Shown: positions 36,368 through 46,263, counted from the first letter of the stretch. The stretch: DNA of 64,000 bases from Burkholderia cepacia (GCF_001039005.1 NZ_LDWR01000011.1:248001-312000), one strand, 5' to 3'. Program-made: numbers and translations. Notes: generated by a model not told the origin, from the sequence alone.

Positions 36368-37273
36368 TTATGCGACGCCTTCGACGAAAAACCGCCGTGC
36401 GAGCGTTATCTGGTCGGCACTGATGAACGCCGGCGCGTGGCCCGCACCCGGAATCTCGGCCTGCGTCACATGCCGGCCGCGACGCACCATTTCGGCCACC
36501 GTGTCGCGCGACAACAGGTCGGATGTCTCGCCGCGCACGACGAGCAGCGACGCGTCCGTCGTCTCGATGGCGCGCCACAGCGCCGCCTCGCCGAGTGCGG
36601 CCAGTTCGGGCGTCGTCGCCTTGAACGGTTCGGCGATGCGCGGATCGTAGCGCATCGTCCAGCCGCCTTCGGGCAGCTCGCGCAGCAGCGGTCCGTTGAT
36701 CTCGCGCCACTCGTCGCCGGTCAGCGCGCCGAACGGCAACGACAGCGACGTCAGGTAGTCGATGCCCTCCTGTTCGGTCGCAAAGCGCGGCTGCACGCCG
36801 AGATATTCGCCGATGCGCGTCAGCGAATCAGGCTCGATGCGCGGGCCGACGTCGTTGACGATCATCCGGCGCAGCGGCGAACCGGGCAGCCCCGCGAGCG
36901 CCATGCCGATCAGGCCGCCCATCGACGTGCCGAACCAGTCGACCGATTCGACGTCGAGCCGCGCGATCAGCGTCACCATGTCGGCCACGTATTGCGGAAT
37001 CGCATAGAGCCGCGGATCGGCAAGCCGGTCGGACTGGCCGCGCCCGACGACATCGGGGCAAACGACGCGATACGTGTCGGACAGCGCGGCGGCGAGCCGG
37101 TCGAAATCGCGCCCGGAGCGGGTCAGGCCATGCACGCAGACCAGCACACGCGGGTTGGCGGGATCGCCCCACTCGGTATAGGCAACGTGGTGCAGGCCGG
37201 CAGCGCTCGCACACTGCACGCGCCGCTGGCGAGGAACCGGGGGATTCGCTGGAGTTGTTGGCATCGTTGGCAT
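36368..37273 (-). CDS. Alpha/beta hydrolase
   Basis: A 301-residue hydrolase. VLVCVHGLTRSGRDFDRLA holds the oxyanion HG motif, DWFGTSMGGLIGM the nucleophile elbow G-T-S-M-G, and the C-terminal EIPGAGHAPAF the catalytic His. The start is taken at ATG 37273 (or 37264); upstream sequence is low-complexity. The substrate is unknown; the fold matches esterase/C-C hydrolase types. Confidence 0.88.
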   Translation of the reverse strand: MPTMPTTPANPPVPRQRRVQCASAAGLHHVAYTEWGDPANPRVLVCVHGLTRSGRDFDRLAAALSDTYRVVCPDVVGRGQSDRLADPRLYAIPQYVADMVTLIARLDVESVDWFGTSMGGLIGMALAGLPGSPLRRMIVNDVGPRIEPDSLTRIGEYLGVQPRFATEQEGIDYLTSLSLPFGALTGDEWREINGPLLRELPEGGWTMRYDPRIAEPFKATTPELAALGEAALWRAIETTDASLLVVRGETSDLLSRDTVAEMVRRGRHVTQAEIPGAGHAPAFISADQITLARRFFVEGVA

Positions 37274-37401
37274 CCTGTCGAACGGGGGCGACGCGCGGGG
37301 CAACGCTTGCGACGCCCGATGCAAACGATTGTAAACCGCTTCCGCCGCACGGGTCGGCCCACCGGGCACCGGGCAGGCGGCGCGGCCACGCGCAACCACA
37401 A

Positions 37402-37436
37402 ACGCCCCGCATGCCGTCGTCCGGCATGCGGGGCGT
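37402..37436 (-). terminator. Strong hairpin terminator after the CoA-transferase genes
   Basis: A perfect 15-bp stem (ACGCCCCGCATGCCG and its complement, 5-nt loop) is followed on the minus strand by a short TTTG. It lies 27 bp past the beta-subunit stop. Confidence 0.65.
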
Positions 37437-37462
37437 CGAAACCGCGCTTGCGCGCGGAGAAC

Positions 37463-38104
37463 TTAAGCGACCGCGCTGACGTCGAGCGGCGCGCCCGTCT
37501 TCGCCTGGATCTCGTCGGCGCTCACGCCGTCGGCGAGCTCGAGGACCTTCAGGCCGGTCGGCGTCACTTCGATCACGCCGAGATCGGTGATGATCAGGTC
37601 GACCACGCCAACACCGGTCAACGGCAGGTTGCACTCTTCGAGGATCTTGTGCTGATCGCCCTTCGCGACATGCTCCATCAGCACGACGACGCGCTTCACG
37701 CCGGCGACAAGGTCCATCGCACCACCCATCCCCTTGATCATCTTGCCGGGGATCATCCAGTTGGCGAGGTCGCCCTGCTTGCTGACCTGCATCGCCCCGA
37801 GGATCGCGAGGTTGATGTGGCCGCCGCGGATCATCGCGAACGAGTCGGCCGACGAGAAAATCGACGAGCCCGGCAGCGTCGTGACGGTCTGCTTGCCGGC
37901 GTTGATGAGATCGGCGTCGACTTCGTCTTCGGTCGGCGACGGGCCGATGCCGAGCAGGCCGTTCTCCGACTGCAGCCACACCTCGACGCCTTCCGGCACG
38001 TGGTTCGCGACGAGCGTCGGCAGGCCGATGCCGAGGTTCACGTAGAAGCCGTCCTGCAGTTCCTTCGCCGCGCGCGCGGCCATCTGGTCTCGATTCCAGG
38101 CCAT
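37463..38104 (-). CDS. scoB: 3-oxoacid (succinyl-CoA:acetoacetate) CoA-transferase, beta subunit
   Basis: Moves CoA from succinyl-CoA to a 3-oxoacid. The 213-residue protein has [19 protein letters not shown] and [21 protein letters not shown], in which the Glu of SENG is the residue that forms the glutamyl-CoA intermediate. Then come [20 protein letters not shown] and [17 protein letters not shown]. It starts one base after the alpha-subunit gene ends, so they are one operon and one enzyme. PcaJ/CatJ (3-oxoadipate) is the main alternative. Confidence 0.92.
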   Translation of the reverse strand: MAWNRDQMAARAAKELQDGFYVNLGIGLPTLVANHVPEGVEVWLQSENGLLGIGPSPTEDEVDADLINAGKQTVTTLPGSSIFSSADSFAMIRGGHINLAILGAMQVSKQGDLANWMIPGKMIKGMGGAMDLVAGVKRVVVLMEHVAKGDQHKILEECNLPLTGVGVVDLIITDLGVIEVTPTGLKVLELADGVSADEIQAKTGAPLDVSAVA

Positions 38105-38105
38105 G

Positions 38106-38810
38106 TCAGTCTCCTTTCGCGCGTACGACGCGTTGTTCGATGCGTTTTTCGGGCGTCGCGTTCAGCACGATGCGCTGCACGAAAATCCCCGGCGTATGGA
38201 CCTGGTCCGGATCGAGTGTGCCGTTCTCGACGATCTCCTCGACCTCCACCACGGTGATCTTGCCGGCCATCGCGCACATCGGGTTGAAGTTGCGCGCGGT
38301 GCGGCGATAGATCAGGTTGCCGGACTTGTCGGCTTTCCAGGCCTTCACGAGCGCGACGTCGGCCGTCAGCGACGGCTCGAGCACGTAGTGGCGATCGCCG
38401 AACTGGCGCGTTTCCTTGCCTTCCGCGATCACGGTGCCGTAGCCGGTATTCGTGAAGAACGCGGGGATGCCCGCGCCGCCCGCGCGCAGCTTTTCGGCGA
38501 GCGTGCCTTGCGGCGTGAATTCGAGCTCGAGTTCGCCCGCCAGGTACTGGCGCTCGAACTCCTTGTTCTCGCCGACGTACGACGAGATCATCTTCTTGAT
38601 CTGGCGCGTTTCCAGCAGCAGGCCGAGGCCGAAACCGTCGACGCCCGCATTGTTGCTGATGCAGGTGATGCCCTTGACGGCCGAATCGCGCAACGCCGCG
38701 ATCAGCGCCTCCGGAATCCCGCACAGGCCGAAGCCGCCCACCGCGAAGGTCTGTCCGTCGCGGACGATCCCTTCCAGCGCGGCAGCCGCGCTTGGATAGA
38801 CTTTGTTCAT
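38106..38810 (-). CDS. scoA: 3-oxoacid (succinyl-CoA:acetoacetate) CoA-transferase, alpha subunit
   Basis: A 234-residue alpha subunit with [21 protein letters not shown] (CoA-binding G-rich loop), [16 protein letters not shown] and [20 protein letters not shown]. The ATG at 38810 is used. It is transcribed ahead of scoB. The PAS-LuxR gene is divergent from it with 221 bp between starts, so that regulator may control it. Confidence 0.92.
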   Translation of the reverse strand: MNKVYPSAAAALEGIVRDGQTFAVGGFGLCGIPEALIAALRDSAVKGITCISNNAGVDGFGLGLLLETRQIKKMISSYVGENKEFERQYLAGELELEFTPQGTLAEKLRAGGAGIPAFFTNTGYGTVIAEGKETRQFGDRHYVLEPSLTADVALVKAWKADKSGNLIYRRTARNFNPMCAMAGKITVVEVEEIVENGTLDPDQVHTPGIFVQRIVLNATPEKRIEQRVVRAKGD

Positions 38811-39031
38811 CTGTTGTCCCTTCCTTTATGGAAACCAGCAAAACCGGTTCACGCGCCCACGTGGCCCGCAAGCCCGCCGCATCATTCTATGCATGCACGG
38901 CGATACCTGCGTCGAGGCGCGCTTTTTATGTCGCGGCAAACCGCCGCGAGATGCCTGAAAGGGTACGATGCGGCGCGGATGCGGCACAATACGCAAAAAT
39001 ACATAAGCGTTTGCCTCCGCTTGCCCGCGCC

Positions 39032-39577
39032 ATGCCCGCTCTCGATTACCAGACTGCCTTCCACCTCGCGCCGCTCGGCCTCGTCCTGTCGCGCGATCGC
39101 GTGATCGAGGACTGCAACGACGCGCTCGCGTCGATCTTCCGCTGCGCGCGGGCCGACCTGATCGGGAAATCGTACGAGGTGCTCTACCCGTCGACGGACG
39201 AATTCCAGCGAATCGGCGAGCGAATCGCGCGCGTGATGGCCGCGAACGGCATCTACTCGGATGACAGAATCATGAAGCGGGCGGACGGCGAGCTGTTCTG
39301 GTGTCACGTGACGGGCCGCGCGCTCGACCGCACCGCGCCGCTCGCGGCCGGCGTCTGGACCTTCGAGGATTTGAGCGCGACGCGCCGGGTCGCCGTCGAA
39401 CTGACCCCGCGCGAACGCGAGATCGCCGCGCAACTCGCGACCGGCAAGACCAGCAAGCAGATCGGGCGCGTGCTCGACATCAGCTCGCGCACGGTCGACA
39501 TCTACCGCGCACGGCTGATGCGCAAATACGGGACGAACAATACGCCGGAGCTGCTGCAGCGCCTGCTCGGGCACTGA
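39032..39577 (+). CDS. PAS-domain LuxR-type transcriptional regulator
   Basis: A 181-residue one-component regulator: PAS domain (about 1-118, FHLAPLGLVLSRDRVIEDCN and RMKRADGELFW-type region) and a LuxR/GerE helix-turn-helix (ELTPREREIAAQLATGKTSK, then ISSRTVDIYRARLMRKYGT). There is no receiver domain. The start ATG 39032 (MPALDYQTAF) is preferred because the upstream part of the frame has no domain. It is divergent from scoAB. Confidence 0.87.
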   Translation: MPALDYQTAFHLAPLGLVLSRDRVIEDCNDALASIFRCARADLIGKSYEVLYPSTDEFQRIGERIARVMAANGIYSDDRIMKRADGELFWCHVTGRALDRTAPLAAGVWTFEDLSATRRVAVELTPREREIAAQLATGKTSKQIGRVLDISSRTVDIYRARLMRKYGTNNTPELLQRLLGH

Positions 39578-39683
39578 ATGGCGGCTCCCGGATGACAATC
39601 GGCCGCATGAAGCGGCCGATTCGGGAAACAACGGTCATGGGGTGTGACCGGCGCCCCGGCGCCGGCCTCACCCTTGTCGACGC

Positions 39684-40124
39684 TCAGCCGATCTTCGTCG
39701 CGAGCGCGCGCTCGATCGTGTCGCGCAGCAGTTGCGGCAACGGCACCGACTTGCCGAGCGCGTAGTCGACCCATACGCAACGCGCCTTGCCGCGCGCATA
39801 GACGTGCTGCGGATCGTCCGCGCGCGTGAGCTCGAAACCGGTGTCGAAGCTGCTTCGGCCCGGTTTCGCGGCCGACATCTTCGCGATCACGTCGCCCGGA
39901 TAGTGCAGTTGCTTGAGAAACTCCATCGACGCCGTGACGATCACCGGCCCCTGCCCCTCGCCATTGCCGCCGGCAATGCCGAGCTCCTCGAACCACGAGA
40001 TCCGCGCCTGCTCCATATAGCGGAAATAGACCGTGTTGTTCACGTGGCCGAACGCGTCCATGTCGCCCCAGCGGATCGGCATCGACATCTCAAATACGGG
40101 TGAATAATCGCTTGTTGCACTCAT
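39684..40124 (-). CDS. Acyl-CoA thioesterase, 4HBT/YbgC-FadM type
   Basis: A 146-residue hot-dog fold thioesterase. MPIRWGDMDAFGHVNNTVYFRYMEQAR contains the catalytic Asp and the HVNN signature. It lies 33 bp after the SDR gene on the same strand, so both are likely in one operon acting on acyl-CoA substrates. Confidence 0.92.
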   Translation of the reverse strand: MSATSDYSPVFEMSMPIRWGDMDAFGHVNNTVYFRYMEQARISWFEELGIAGGNGEGQGPVIVTASMEFLKQLHYPGDVIAKMSAAKPGRSSFDTGFELTRADDPQHVYARGKARCVWVDYALGKSVPLPQLLRDTIERALATKIG

Positions 40125-40156
40125 TGCAGTCTTCTTAATTGCTGAATGTCATCCGC

Positions 40157-40933
40157 TCAGGCGAGGCCGAAGCCGTCGTCGGCGGAGATAATCGAGCCAT
40201 TGATGAACTGCGACTCGTCGGCCGCGAGCAGCAACAACAACCCGTCGAGATCCTGGGGCTTGCCGACGCGCCGGCGCGGCAGCATCGACTGCAGCTTCTG
40301 GCCCTGCTCGGTTTCCCACAGGTAATGATTGATTTCGGTATCGATATAGCCCGGACAGATCGCGTTGACGTTGATCCCGTGGCGCCCCCATTCGAGCGCC
40401 ATCGCGCGCGTCATCTGCACGACCGCGGACTTGCTCATCGCGTACAGCCCGATCTGCGGGAACGCGCGCAGCCCGGCCACCGACGCGATGTTGATGATCC
40501 GGTACGGCGGCTTGCCGTTGCCGTTCGCGCGCATCATCATCCGCTTCGCGACTTCCTGCGCGACGAAAAATGCACCGCGCGTGTTGGTATCGAACACGAA
40601 CTCGAAATCGGCCGGCGTCACGTCGACGAGCTTCTGCATCGTCGAAACGCCCGAATTGTTCACGAGGATGTCGATCGTGCCGGCTTCCGTCTCCGCGTGC
40701 GCGACCGCCGCCTTGATGCTCTGGACGTCGGTGACGTCGAGCGACACGACGTGCGCGGCACCGCCCGCCGCTTCGATTTCCGCACGCAGTTCCTTCAAGC
40801 GCTCGACGCGGCGGCTTGCGAGCACGACCTTCGCACCGGCCTGCGACAGTACCTGCGCAAAGCGCTGCCCAAGGCCGCTCGACGCGCCCGTGACCAGCGC
40901 AACCTTGCCTTCCAGATTGATCGATCGACCCAT
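40157..40933 (-). CDS. Short-chain dehydrogenase/reductase (SDR)
   Basis: A 258-residue NAD(P)-dependent oxidoreductase. The cofactor motif is TGASSGLGQRFA (TGxxxGxG), then NNSGVS (NNAG variant), the catalytic Ser in IINIASVAG, and YAMSKSAV (YxxxK). The start ATG 40933 has AAAGGGGAT eight bases upstream; ATG 40957 lacks one. Its first-gene position opposite ETF-QO suggests a 3-hydroxyacyl-CoA type dehydrogenase, which is inference. Confidence 0.9.
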   Translation of the reverse strand: MGRSINLEGKVALVTGASSGLGQRFAQVLSQAGAKVVLASRRVERLKELRAEIEAAGGAAHVVSLDVTDVQSIKAAVAHAETEAGTIDILVNNSGVSTMQKLVDVTPADFEFVFDTNTRGAFFVAQEVAKRMMMRANGNGKPPYRIINIASVAGLRAFPQIGLYAMSKSAVVQMTRAMALEWGRHGINVNAICPGYIDTEINHYLWETEQGQKLQSMLPRRRVGKPQDLDGLLLLLAADESQFINGSIISADDGFGLA

Positions 40934-41007
40934 TTGCACATCCCCTTTCGATGTCATTTCGCCGCCACGGGCAGCACGGCCCGAGCGGCATTACCGTAGC
41001 ACAAAAA

Positions 41008-41023
41008 TAGAACGATCGTGCTA
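41008..41023. promoter_or_regulatory. Near-perfect 16-bp palindrome, candidate TetR-type operator
   Basis: The sequence TAGAACGATCGTGCTA reads TAGNACGATCGTNCTA on both strands with one symmetric mismatch. It lies between the divergent starts of the SDR gene (40933) and the ETF-QO gene (41112). The core ACGATCGT and spacing fit TetR-family regulators of fatty-acid or branched-chain catabolism, but the regulator is not in the window. Confidence 0.5.
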
Positions 41024-41111
41024 ATCTAGCCGCATGCTGTTGCGGCAAGCGTTTCGTTTCGCAGACAATACGCTCCCGAATAAAAGCATTCTAACGGTTA
41101 GAGGAACGCCA

Positions 41112-42785
41112 ATGACCCCCGCAAGCCTCATCGAGCAATACGGCCCGCGCGAATCGATGGAATACGACGTCGTGATCGTCGGCGGCGGCCCCGCCGGGCT
41201 GTCGGCGGCGATCCGGCTCAAGCAGCTGGCCGCCGAGAAAGGCACCGAGATCGGCGTGTGCGTGCTCGAGAAGGGTTCCGAGATCGGTGCGCACATCCTG
41301 TCGGGCGCGGTGATGGATCCGCGCGCGATCAACGAGCTGTTCCCCGACTGGAAGGAACGGGGCGCGCCTTTGGACGTCGAGGTGACCGAAGACCGCTTCC
41401 TGTTCCTGTCCGAGAAAAGCGCGGTCACGACGCCGAACTGGGCACTGCCCGCCAACTTCCAGAACCACGGCAACTACGTGATCTCGCTGGGCAACGTCAC
41501 GCGCTGGCTCGGCCAGCAGGCGGAAGCCTTGGGCGTCGAGATCTTCCCGGGCTTCCCGGCCGCCGAGATTCTCTATAACGACGACGGCTCCGTGAAGGGT
41601 GTCGCGACCGGCAACATGGGCGTGGGCAAGGACGGCGAGCCGACCGAGAACTTCCAGCTCGGCATGGAGCTGCACGCGAAGTACACGCTGTTCGCCGAAG
41701 GCTGCCGCGGCCACCTCGGCCGCCAGCTGATCTCGACGTTCAAGCTCGACGCGAACGCCGAGCCGCAGGCGTACGGGATCGGCATCAAGGAACTGTGGGA
41801 AATCGATCCGGCCAAGCACAAACCGGGCCTCGTGATCCACACGGCCGGCTGGCCGCTGAAGTCCGATACCTACGGCGGCTCGTTCCTGTATCACATGGAC
41901 AACAACCAGGTCGTGGTCGGCTTCGTGGTGGGCCTCGGCTACACGAACCCGTACCTGTCGCCGTTCGAGGAATTCCAGCGCTACAAGACGCACCCGTCGA
42001 TCCGCGCGTTCCTGGAAGGCGGCAAGCGCGTGTCGTACGGCGCGCGTGCGATCACGGCGGGCGGCCTGCTGTCGCTGCCGAAGACGGTATTCCCGGGCGG
42101 CGCGCTGATCGGCGACGACGCGGGCTTCCTGAACGCATCGCGGATCAAGGGCAGCCACGCAGCGATCAAGACCGGCATGCTGGCGGCGGACGCCGCGTTC
42201 GACGCGCTGCAGGCCGGCCGTCAGTCGGACGAACTGAACGCATACCCGGACGCCTTCAAGCAGTCGTGGCTGTACACGGAGCTGTACCGCGCGCGCAACT
42301 TCAAGCAGTGGATGGCGAAGGGCCTGTACCTGGGCACGCTGATGGTGGGGATCGAGCAGAAGGTGATGGGCGGCAACGTGCCGTGGACGCTGCATCACCA
42401 GCATGCGGACCACGAGATGCTGAAACCGGCGTCGCAGTGCGAGCCGATCGAGTATCCGAAGCCGGACGGCAAGCTGACGTTCGACCGGCTGTCGTCGGTG
42501 TTCATCTCGAACACGAACCACGAGGAGAACCAGCCGGCGCACCTGACGCTGAAGGATGCGAGCGTGCCGGTGAACGTGAACCTGCGCACGTACGCGGGGC
42601 CGGAGGCGCGGTTCTGCCCGGCGGCGGTGTACGAGTTCATGAAGAACGACGACGGCAGCGATCGGCTGGTGATCAACGCGCAGAACTGCGTGCACTGCAA
42701 GACCTGCGACATCAAGGACCCGACGCAGAACATCGTGTGGGTCACGCCGGAAGGCGGCGGCGGGCCGAATTACCCGAACATGTAA
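41112..42785 (+). CDS. etfD: Electron transfer flavoprotein-ubiquinone oxidoreductase
   Basis: Passes electrons from ETF (reduced by acyl-CoA dehydrogenases) to ubiquinone. The 557-residue protein starts at ATG 41112 after AGAGGAACG. It has an FAD motif (YDVVIVGGGPAGLSAAIRLKQ region), EKGSEIGAHILSGAVMDPRA and a C-terminal 4Fe-4S cluster region (NAQNCVHCKTCDIKDPTQN) with the ligating cysteines. Monocistronic, followed by its own terminator. Confidence 0.96.
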   Translation: MTPASLIEQYGPRESMEYDVVIVGGGPAGLSAAIRLKQLAAEKGTEIGVCVLEKGSEIGAHILSGAVMDPRAINELFPDWKERGAPLDVEVTEDRFLFLSEKSAVTTPNWALPANFQNHGNYVISLGNVTRWLGQQAEALGVEIFPGFPAAEILYNDDGSVKGVATGNMGVGKDGEPTENFQLGMELHAKYTLFAEGCRGHLGRQLISTFKLDANAEPQAYGIGIKELWEIDPAKHKPGLVIHTAGWPLKSDTYGGSFLYHMDNNQVVVGFVVGLGYTNPYLSPFEEFQRYKTHPSIRAFLEGGKRVSYGARAITAGGLLSLPKTVFPGGALIGDDAGFLNASRIKGSHAAIKTGMLAADAAFDALQAGRQSDELNAYPDAFKQSWLYTELYRARNFKQWMAKGLYLGTLMVGIEQKVMGGNVPWTLHHQHADHEMLKPASQCEPIEYPKPDGKLTFDRLSSVFISNTNHEENQPAHLTLKDASVPVNVNLRTYAGPEARFCPAAVYEFMKNDDGSDRLVINAQNCVHCKTCDIKDPTQNIVWVTPEGGGGPNYPNM

Positions 42786-42799
42786 GCTGCCGGAACGCA

Positions 42800-42824
42800 C
42801 CGCCGCGAGCGGCGCGTTTTTTTG
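42800..42824 (+). terminator. Intrinsic terminator after ETF-QO
   Basis: CGCCG/CGGCG with a CGAG loop is followed by CGTTTTTTT, 15 bases past the stop codon. Confidence 0.75.
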
Positions 42825-42836
42825 CCACCGCAAACG

Positions 42837-42869
42837 AAACGGGGCGCTGCATCAAGCAGCGCCCCGTTT
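42837..42869 (-). terminator. Terminator hairpin after aroC
   Basis: A perfect 14-bp stem AAACGGGGCGCTGC/GCAGCGCCCCGTTT with loop ATCAA; the minus strand continues CGTTTG. It serves aroC and could also back up the preceding plus-strand terminator. Confidence 0.65.
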
Positions 42870-42921
42870 GCATTCGTCGCCCGACGGTCGAGACGGGGCG
42901 GCCGCGCCCCGCCCGCTTGCG

Positions 42922-44022
42922 TCAGGTCGCGCTGCCCGAAATCTTCGGCGTCGACGTCTCGACGTCGCCGCACTGCGCGCGATGGCGCAGCGCATGGTCG
43001 ATCAGCACCAGCGCGAGCATCGACTCGGCGATCGGCGTCGCACGAATGCCGACGCACGGATCGTGGCGGCCGAACGTCTCCACCGTCGCCTGTTCGCCGG
43101 CCTTCGTGATCGAACGGCGCGGCGTGCGGATGCTCGACGTCGGTTTGATCGCGATCGACACGGTGATGTCCTGCCCCGTCGAGATCCCGCCCAGCACGCC
43201 GCCCGAATGGTTGCCGACGAAGCCGCTCGGCGTCAGTTCGTCGCCGTGCACCGAGCCGCGCTGCGCGACGCTGCCGAAACCCGCGCCGATCTCGACGCCC
43301 TTCACCGCGTTGATGCTCATCATCGCCTTCGCGATGTCCGCATCGAGCCGATCGAACACGGGCTCGCCCCAGCCGACCGGCACGCCCGACGCGACGACAT
43401 CGATACGCGCGCCGATCGAATCGCCGTCCTTGCGCAGCGCATCCATGTAGGCCTCGAGCTCCGGCACGACCGCCGCGTTCGGCGAGAAGAACGGATTCTC
43501 GTGCACGTGCGACCAGTCGACGAACGGCACGTCGATCTCGCCGAGGCCGCTCATGTAGCCGCGCACCTCGACGCCGAAGCGCTCGCGCAGCCACTTCTTC
43601 GCGACCGCACCCGCGCCGACGATCGGCGCGGTCAGGCGCGCGGACGAACGGCCGCCGCCGCGATAATCGCGAATGCCGTATTTCTGCCAGTAGGTGTAAT
43701 CGGCGTGGCCGGGGCGGAACGTCTCGACGATGTTGCCGTAGTCCTTGCTGCGCTGGTCGGTGTTGCGGATCAACAGCGCGATCGGCGTGCCGGTCGTCAA
43801 GCCTTCGAACACGCCCGACAGGATCTCGACCTCGTCGGCCTCCTGCCGTTGCGTCACGTGCCGCGACGTGCCGGGCTTGCGGCGATCCAGTTCGCCCTGG
43901 ATGTCGGCTTCGGTCAGCCCCATCCCCGGCGGGCAGCCGTCGATCACGCAGCCGATCGCGGGACCGTGCGATTCGCCGAAGGTCGTGACAGTGAAAAGCG
44001 TGCCGAGGGTATTGCCGGACAT
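42922..44022 (-). CDS. aroC: Chorismate synthase
   Basis: Last shikimate-pathway enzyme: converts 5-enolpyruvylshikimate-3-phosphate to chorismate, needing reduced FMN. The 366-residue protein starts [20 protein letters not shown] and contains the signatures [18 protein letters not shown] and [20 protein letters not shown]. It follows a fusion transporter gene in tandem but with a long gap, so it is probably transcribed alone. Confidence 0.97.
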   Translation of the reverse strand: MSGNTLGTLFTVTTFGESHGPAIGCVIDGCPPGMGLTEADIQGELDRRKPGTSRHVTQRQEADEVEILSGVFEGLTTGTPIALLIRNTDQRSKDYGNIVETFRPGHADYTYWQKYGIRDYRGGGRSSARLTAPIVGAGAVAKKWLRERFGVEVRGYMSGLGEIDVPFVDWSHVHENPFFSPNAAVVPELEAYMDALRKDGDSIGARIDVVASGVPVGWGEPVFDRLDADIAKAMMSINAVKGVEIGAGFGSVAQRGSVHGDELTPSGFVGNHSGGVLGGISTGQDITVSIAIKPTSSIRTPRRSITKAGEQATVETFGRHDPCVGIRATPIAESMLALVLIDHALRHRAQCGDVETSTPKISGSAT

Positions 44023-44274
44023 GATGGAACCGCCCAAATAGAAATGGGCAAACCGATGCGCTGCCCGGGCCGCAGGCAGGTCGATCGTTTGCCGGTCGAG
44101 AAAAAGAGGTAAGGCGCTATTATGCCAGCCGTCCCGGGCGCGCGGGCCGCATGAAACGCAGGCCGGGCGCACGGGGGCGTGCACGTACGGCCCCGACGGT
44201 GCGGCCGGAAGTCCGTTCAGGCCCGGTTGGTTGCAGCCGAATGCCTGCCCGGAGCGCCGCCGGCGGGCGCCCGC

Positions 44275-46209
44275 CTACTTCCGCGCGCCGCGCAGTTCGG
44301 TGACCGCAGCCTGCAGCGCCTCGGGTGTCGCGACCGATGCCGGGACCGGTTCGCCGACCGCCAGCGTCAGGCGGCTCATCACGCCGCGCTTGATGGGCCG
44401 CGGCATCCGCGCATCGGAATGCCGTGAAAAATAACTGCCCCACAGCCCGCGCAGCGCCATCGGAATCACCGGCGCCGGCGTGCGGGTCAGAATCTCGGTG
44501 ATGCCGTGATGGAACGTGTTGATGTCGCCCGTCTTCGTCAGCTTGCCCTCGGGGAAGATGCACACGAGTTCGCCATCCTTCAGCGCGGCCTCGCACGCGT
44601 CGTACGCGCGCGCGAGCATCGCGGGATCCTCGTGGCGCGGCGCGATCGGGATCGCCTTCGCATGACGGAACACCCAGCCCGCGAAGCGCGTCTTGAAGAT
44701 CCGGTGATCCATCACGAAACGGATCGGGCGCGGGCTCGCGGCGGCCAGCACGAGCGCGTCGACGTAGCTGACGTGGTTGCACACGAGCACCGCGCCGCCC
44801 TCTTCCGGGATCCGCTCCGCGTGCACGAGGCGAATCCGGTAGAAGGTGTGCACGAGCACCCACGCGACGAAGCGCAGCAGGAATTCGGGCACGAGCAGGT
44901 AGATATACGCCGCGACGATGACGTTCAGCAACGCGGTGACGAGGAACAGGCCCGGGATGCCGACGCCGGCCTTGGTCAACCCCATCGCCATCAACGCCGA
45001 CAGGATCATGAACAGCGCGTTCAGGATGTTGTTCGCGGCGATGATCCGCGCGCGGTGCGTCGGCGCGCTGCGGCTCTGGATCAGCGCGTACAGCGGCACG
45101 CTGTAGAAGCCGCCGAACATCGCCAGCAGGAACAGGTCCGCAAGGATGCGCCAGTGGCGCGCGCCGGCCAGGAATTCGCCGACCGACAGCAGATGGCCGG
45201 GCGACGGCAGCGCGTGGCTCGCGAAATACAGCTCGATCGCGAACACGCTGATGCCGATCGAGCCGAGCGGCACGAGACCGATCTCGACGCGCCGCTGCGA
45301 CAGCCGCTCGCACAGCAGCGAGCCGAGGCCAATGCCGACCGAGAATGTCGCAAGCAGAATCGTGACGACGTCGGGGCTCGCGGACAGCACGTCCTTCGCG
45401 AAATTGAAGAACGACGTGAGGAACGTCGCGCCGACGAACCACAGCCACGAGATGCCGAGCAGGCTCAGGAACACGGTGCGATTCTGGCGCGCGAGCCCGA
45501 GGTTGCGCCAGGTCTCGCTGACCGGATTCCAGTTGATCACGAGATCGGGCTGCGGCGCCGGCGTGGACGGCACGCGCTGCGCGACGAGCCGCCCCGCGAG
45601 CGCGATCACGACGACGCTCACCGCGAGCACGCGCTCGCCGCTGCCTTCGATGCCGGCGGCCGCGCCGCCGATGAGCGTGCCGATCAGGATCGCAATGAAC
45701 GTGCCCATCTCGACGAGGCCGTTGCCGCCGACCAGCTCATGCTCGGCGAGATGCTGCGGCAGGTACGAATACTTGACGGGCCCGAACAGCGTCGAGTGCA
45801 TCCCCATCATGAACGTACACAGATACAGCAGGGCCGCGCTGTGCGTGACGAAACCGGCCGCGCCGACCAGCATCAGCGCGATCTCGAAGGTCTTCACGAA
45901 ACGCGTGAGGGTCGCCTTGTCGTATTTGTCGGCGATCTGGCCGGACGTCGCCGAGAACAGCACGAACGGCAGAATGAAAATGGCGGAAATCAGGAATGCG
46001 GCGGTCTTCGCATCGACGCCGGAGAACCGTGCGGTGTGATACGTGACGAGCGACGTGAAGCCGATCTTGAAGACGTTGTCGTTCAGCGCGCCGAGAAACT
46101 GGGTCGTGAAGAACGGCGCGAAACGGCGCTCGCGCAGCAGGTCGAACTGGGACGCGTGGGCGCGCCGTTCTGCGCGCTGCCCCGATGTGGCTTGCGTTTG
46201 ATCGCTCAT
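44275..46209 (-). CDS. LplT-type MFS transporter fused to a 1-acyl-glycerol-3-phosphate acyltransferase domain
   Basis: A 644-residue two-part inner-membrane protein. Residues about 25-420 form a 12-helix MFS transporter of LplT type (FLGALNDNVFKIGFTSLV, FGPVKYSYLPQHL); residues about 440-620 carry a PlsC domain with NHVSYVD (the HX4D catalytic motif) and FPEGKLTKTGD. The family flips lyso-phospholipids and re-acylates them. The AMP-ligase part present in full LplT-Aas fusions is absent. Role in phospholipid repair is inferred. Confidence 0.9.
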   Translation of the reverse strand: MSDQTQATSGQRAERRAHASQFDLLRERRFAPFFTTQFLGALNDNVFKIGFTSLVTYHTARFSGVDAKTAAFLISAIFILPFVLFSATSGQIADKYDKATLTRFVKTFEIALMLVGAAGFVTHSAALLYLCTFMMGMHSTLFGPVKYSYLPQHLAEHELVGGNGLVEMGTFIAILIGTLIGGAAAGIEGSGERVLAVSVVVIALAGRLVAQRVPSTPAPQPDLVINWNPVSETWRNLGLARQNRTVFLSLLGISWLWFVGATFLTSFFNFAKDVLSASPDVVTILLATFSVGIGLGSLLCERLSQRRVEIGLVPLGSIGISVFAIELYFASHALPSPGHLLSVGEFLAGARHWRILADLFLLAMFGGFYSVPLYALIQSRSAPTHRARIIAANNILNALFMILSALMAMGLTKAGVGIPGLFLVTALLNVIVAAYIYLLVPEFLLRFVAWVLVHTFYRIRLVHAERIPEEGGAVLVCNHVSYVDALVLAAASPRPIRFVMDHRIFKTRFAGWVFRHAKAIPIAPRHEDPAMLARAYDACEAALKDGELVCIFPEGKLTKTGDINTFHHGITEILTRTPAPVIPMALRGLWGSYFSRHSDARMPRPIKRGVMSRLTLAVGEPVPASVATPEALQAAVTELRGARK

Positions 46210-46263
46210 GCGGAATACGCGTGCGTCGTCTGGGCGAAGCTGCGCGGGCCTTGTGTTGTCGTT

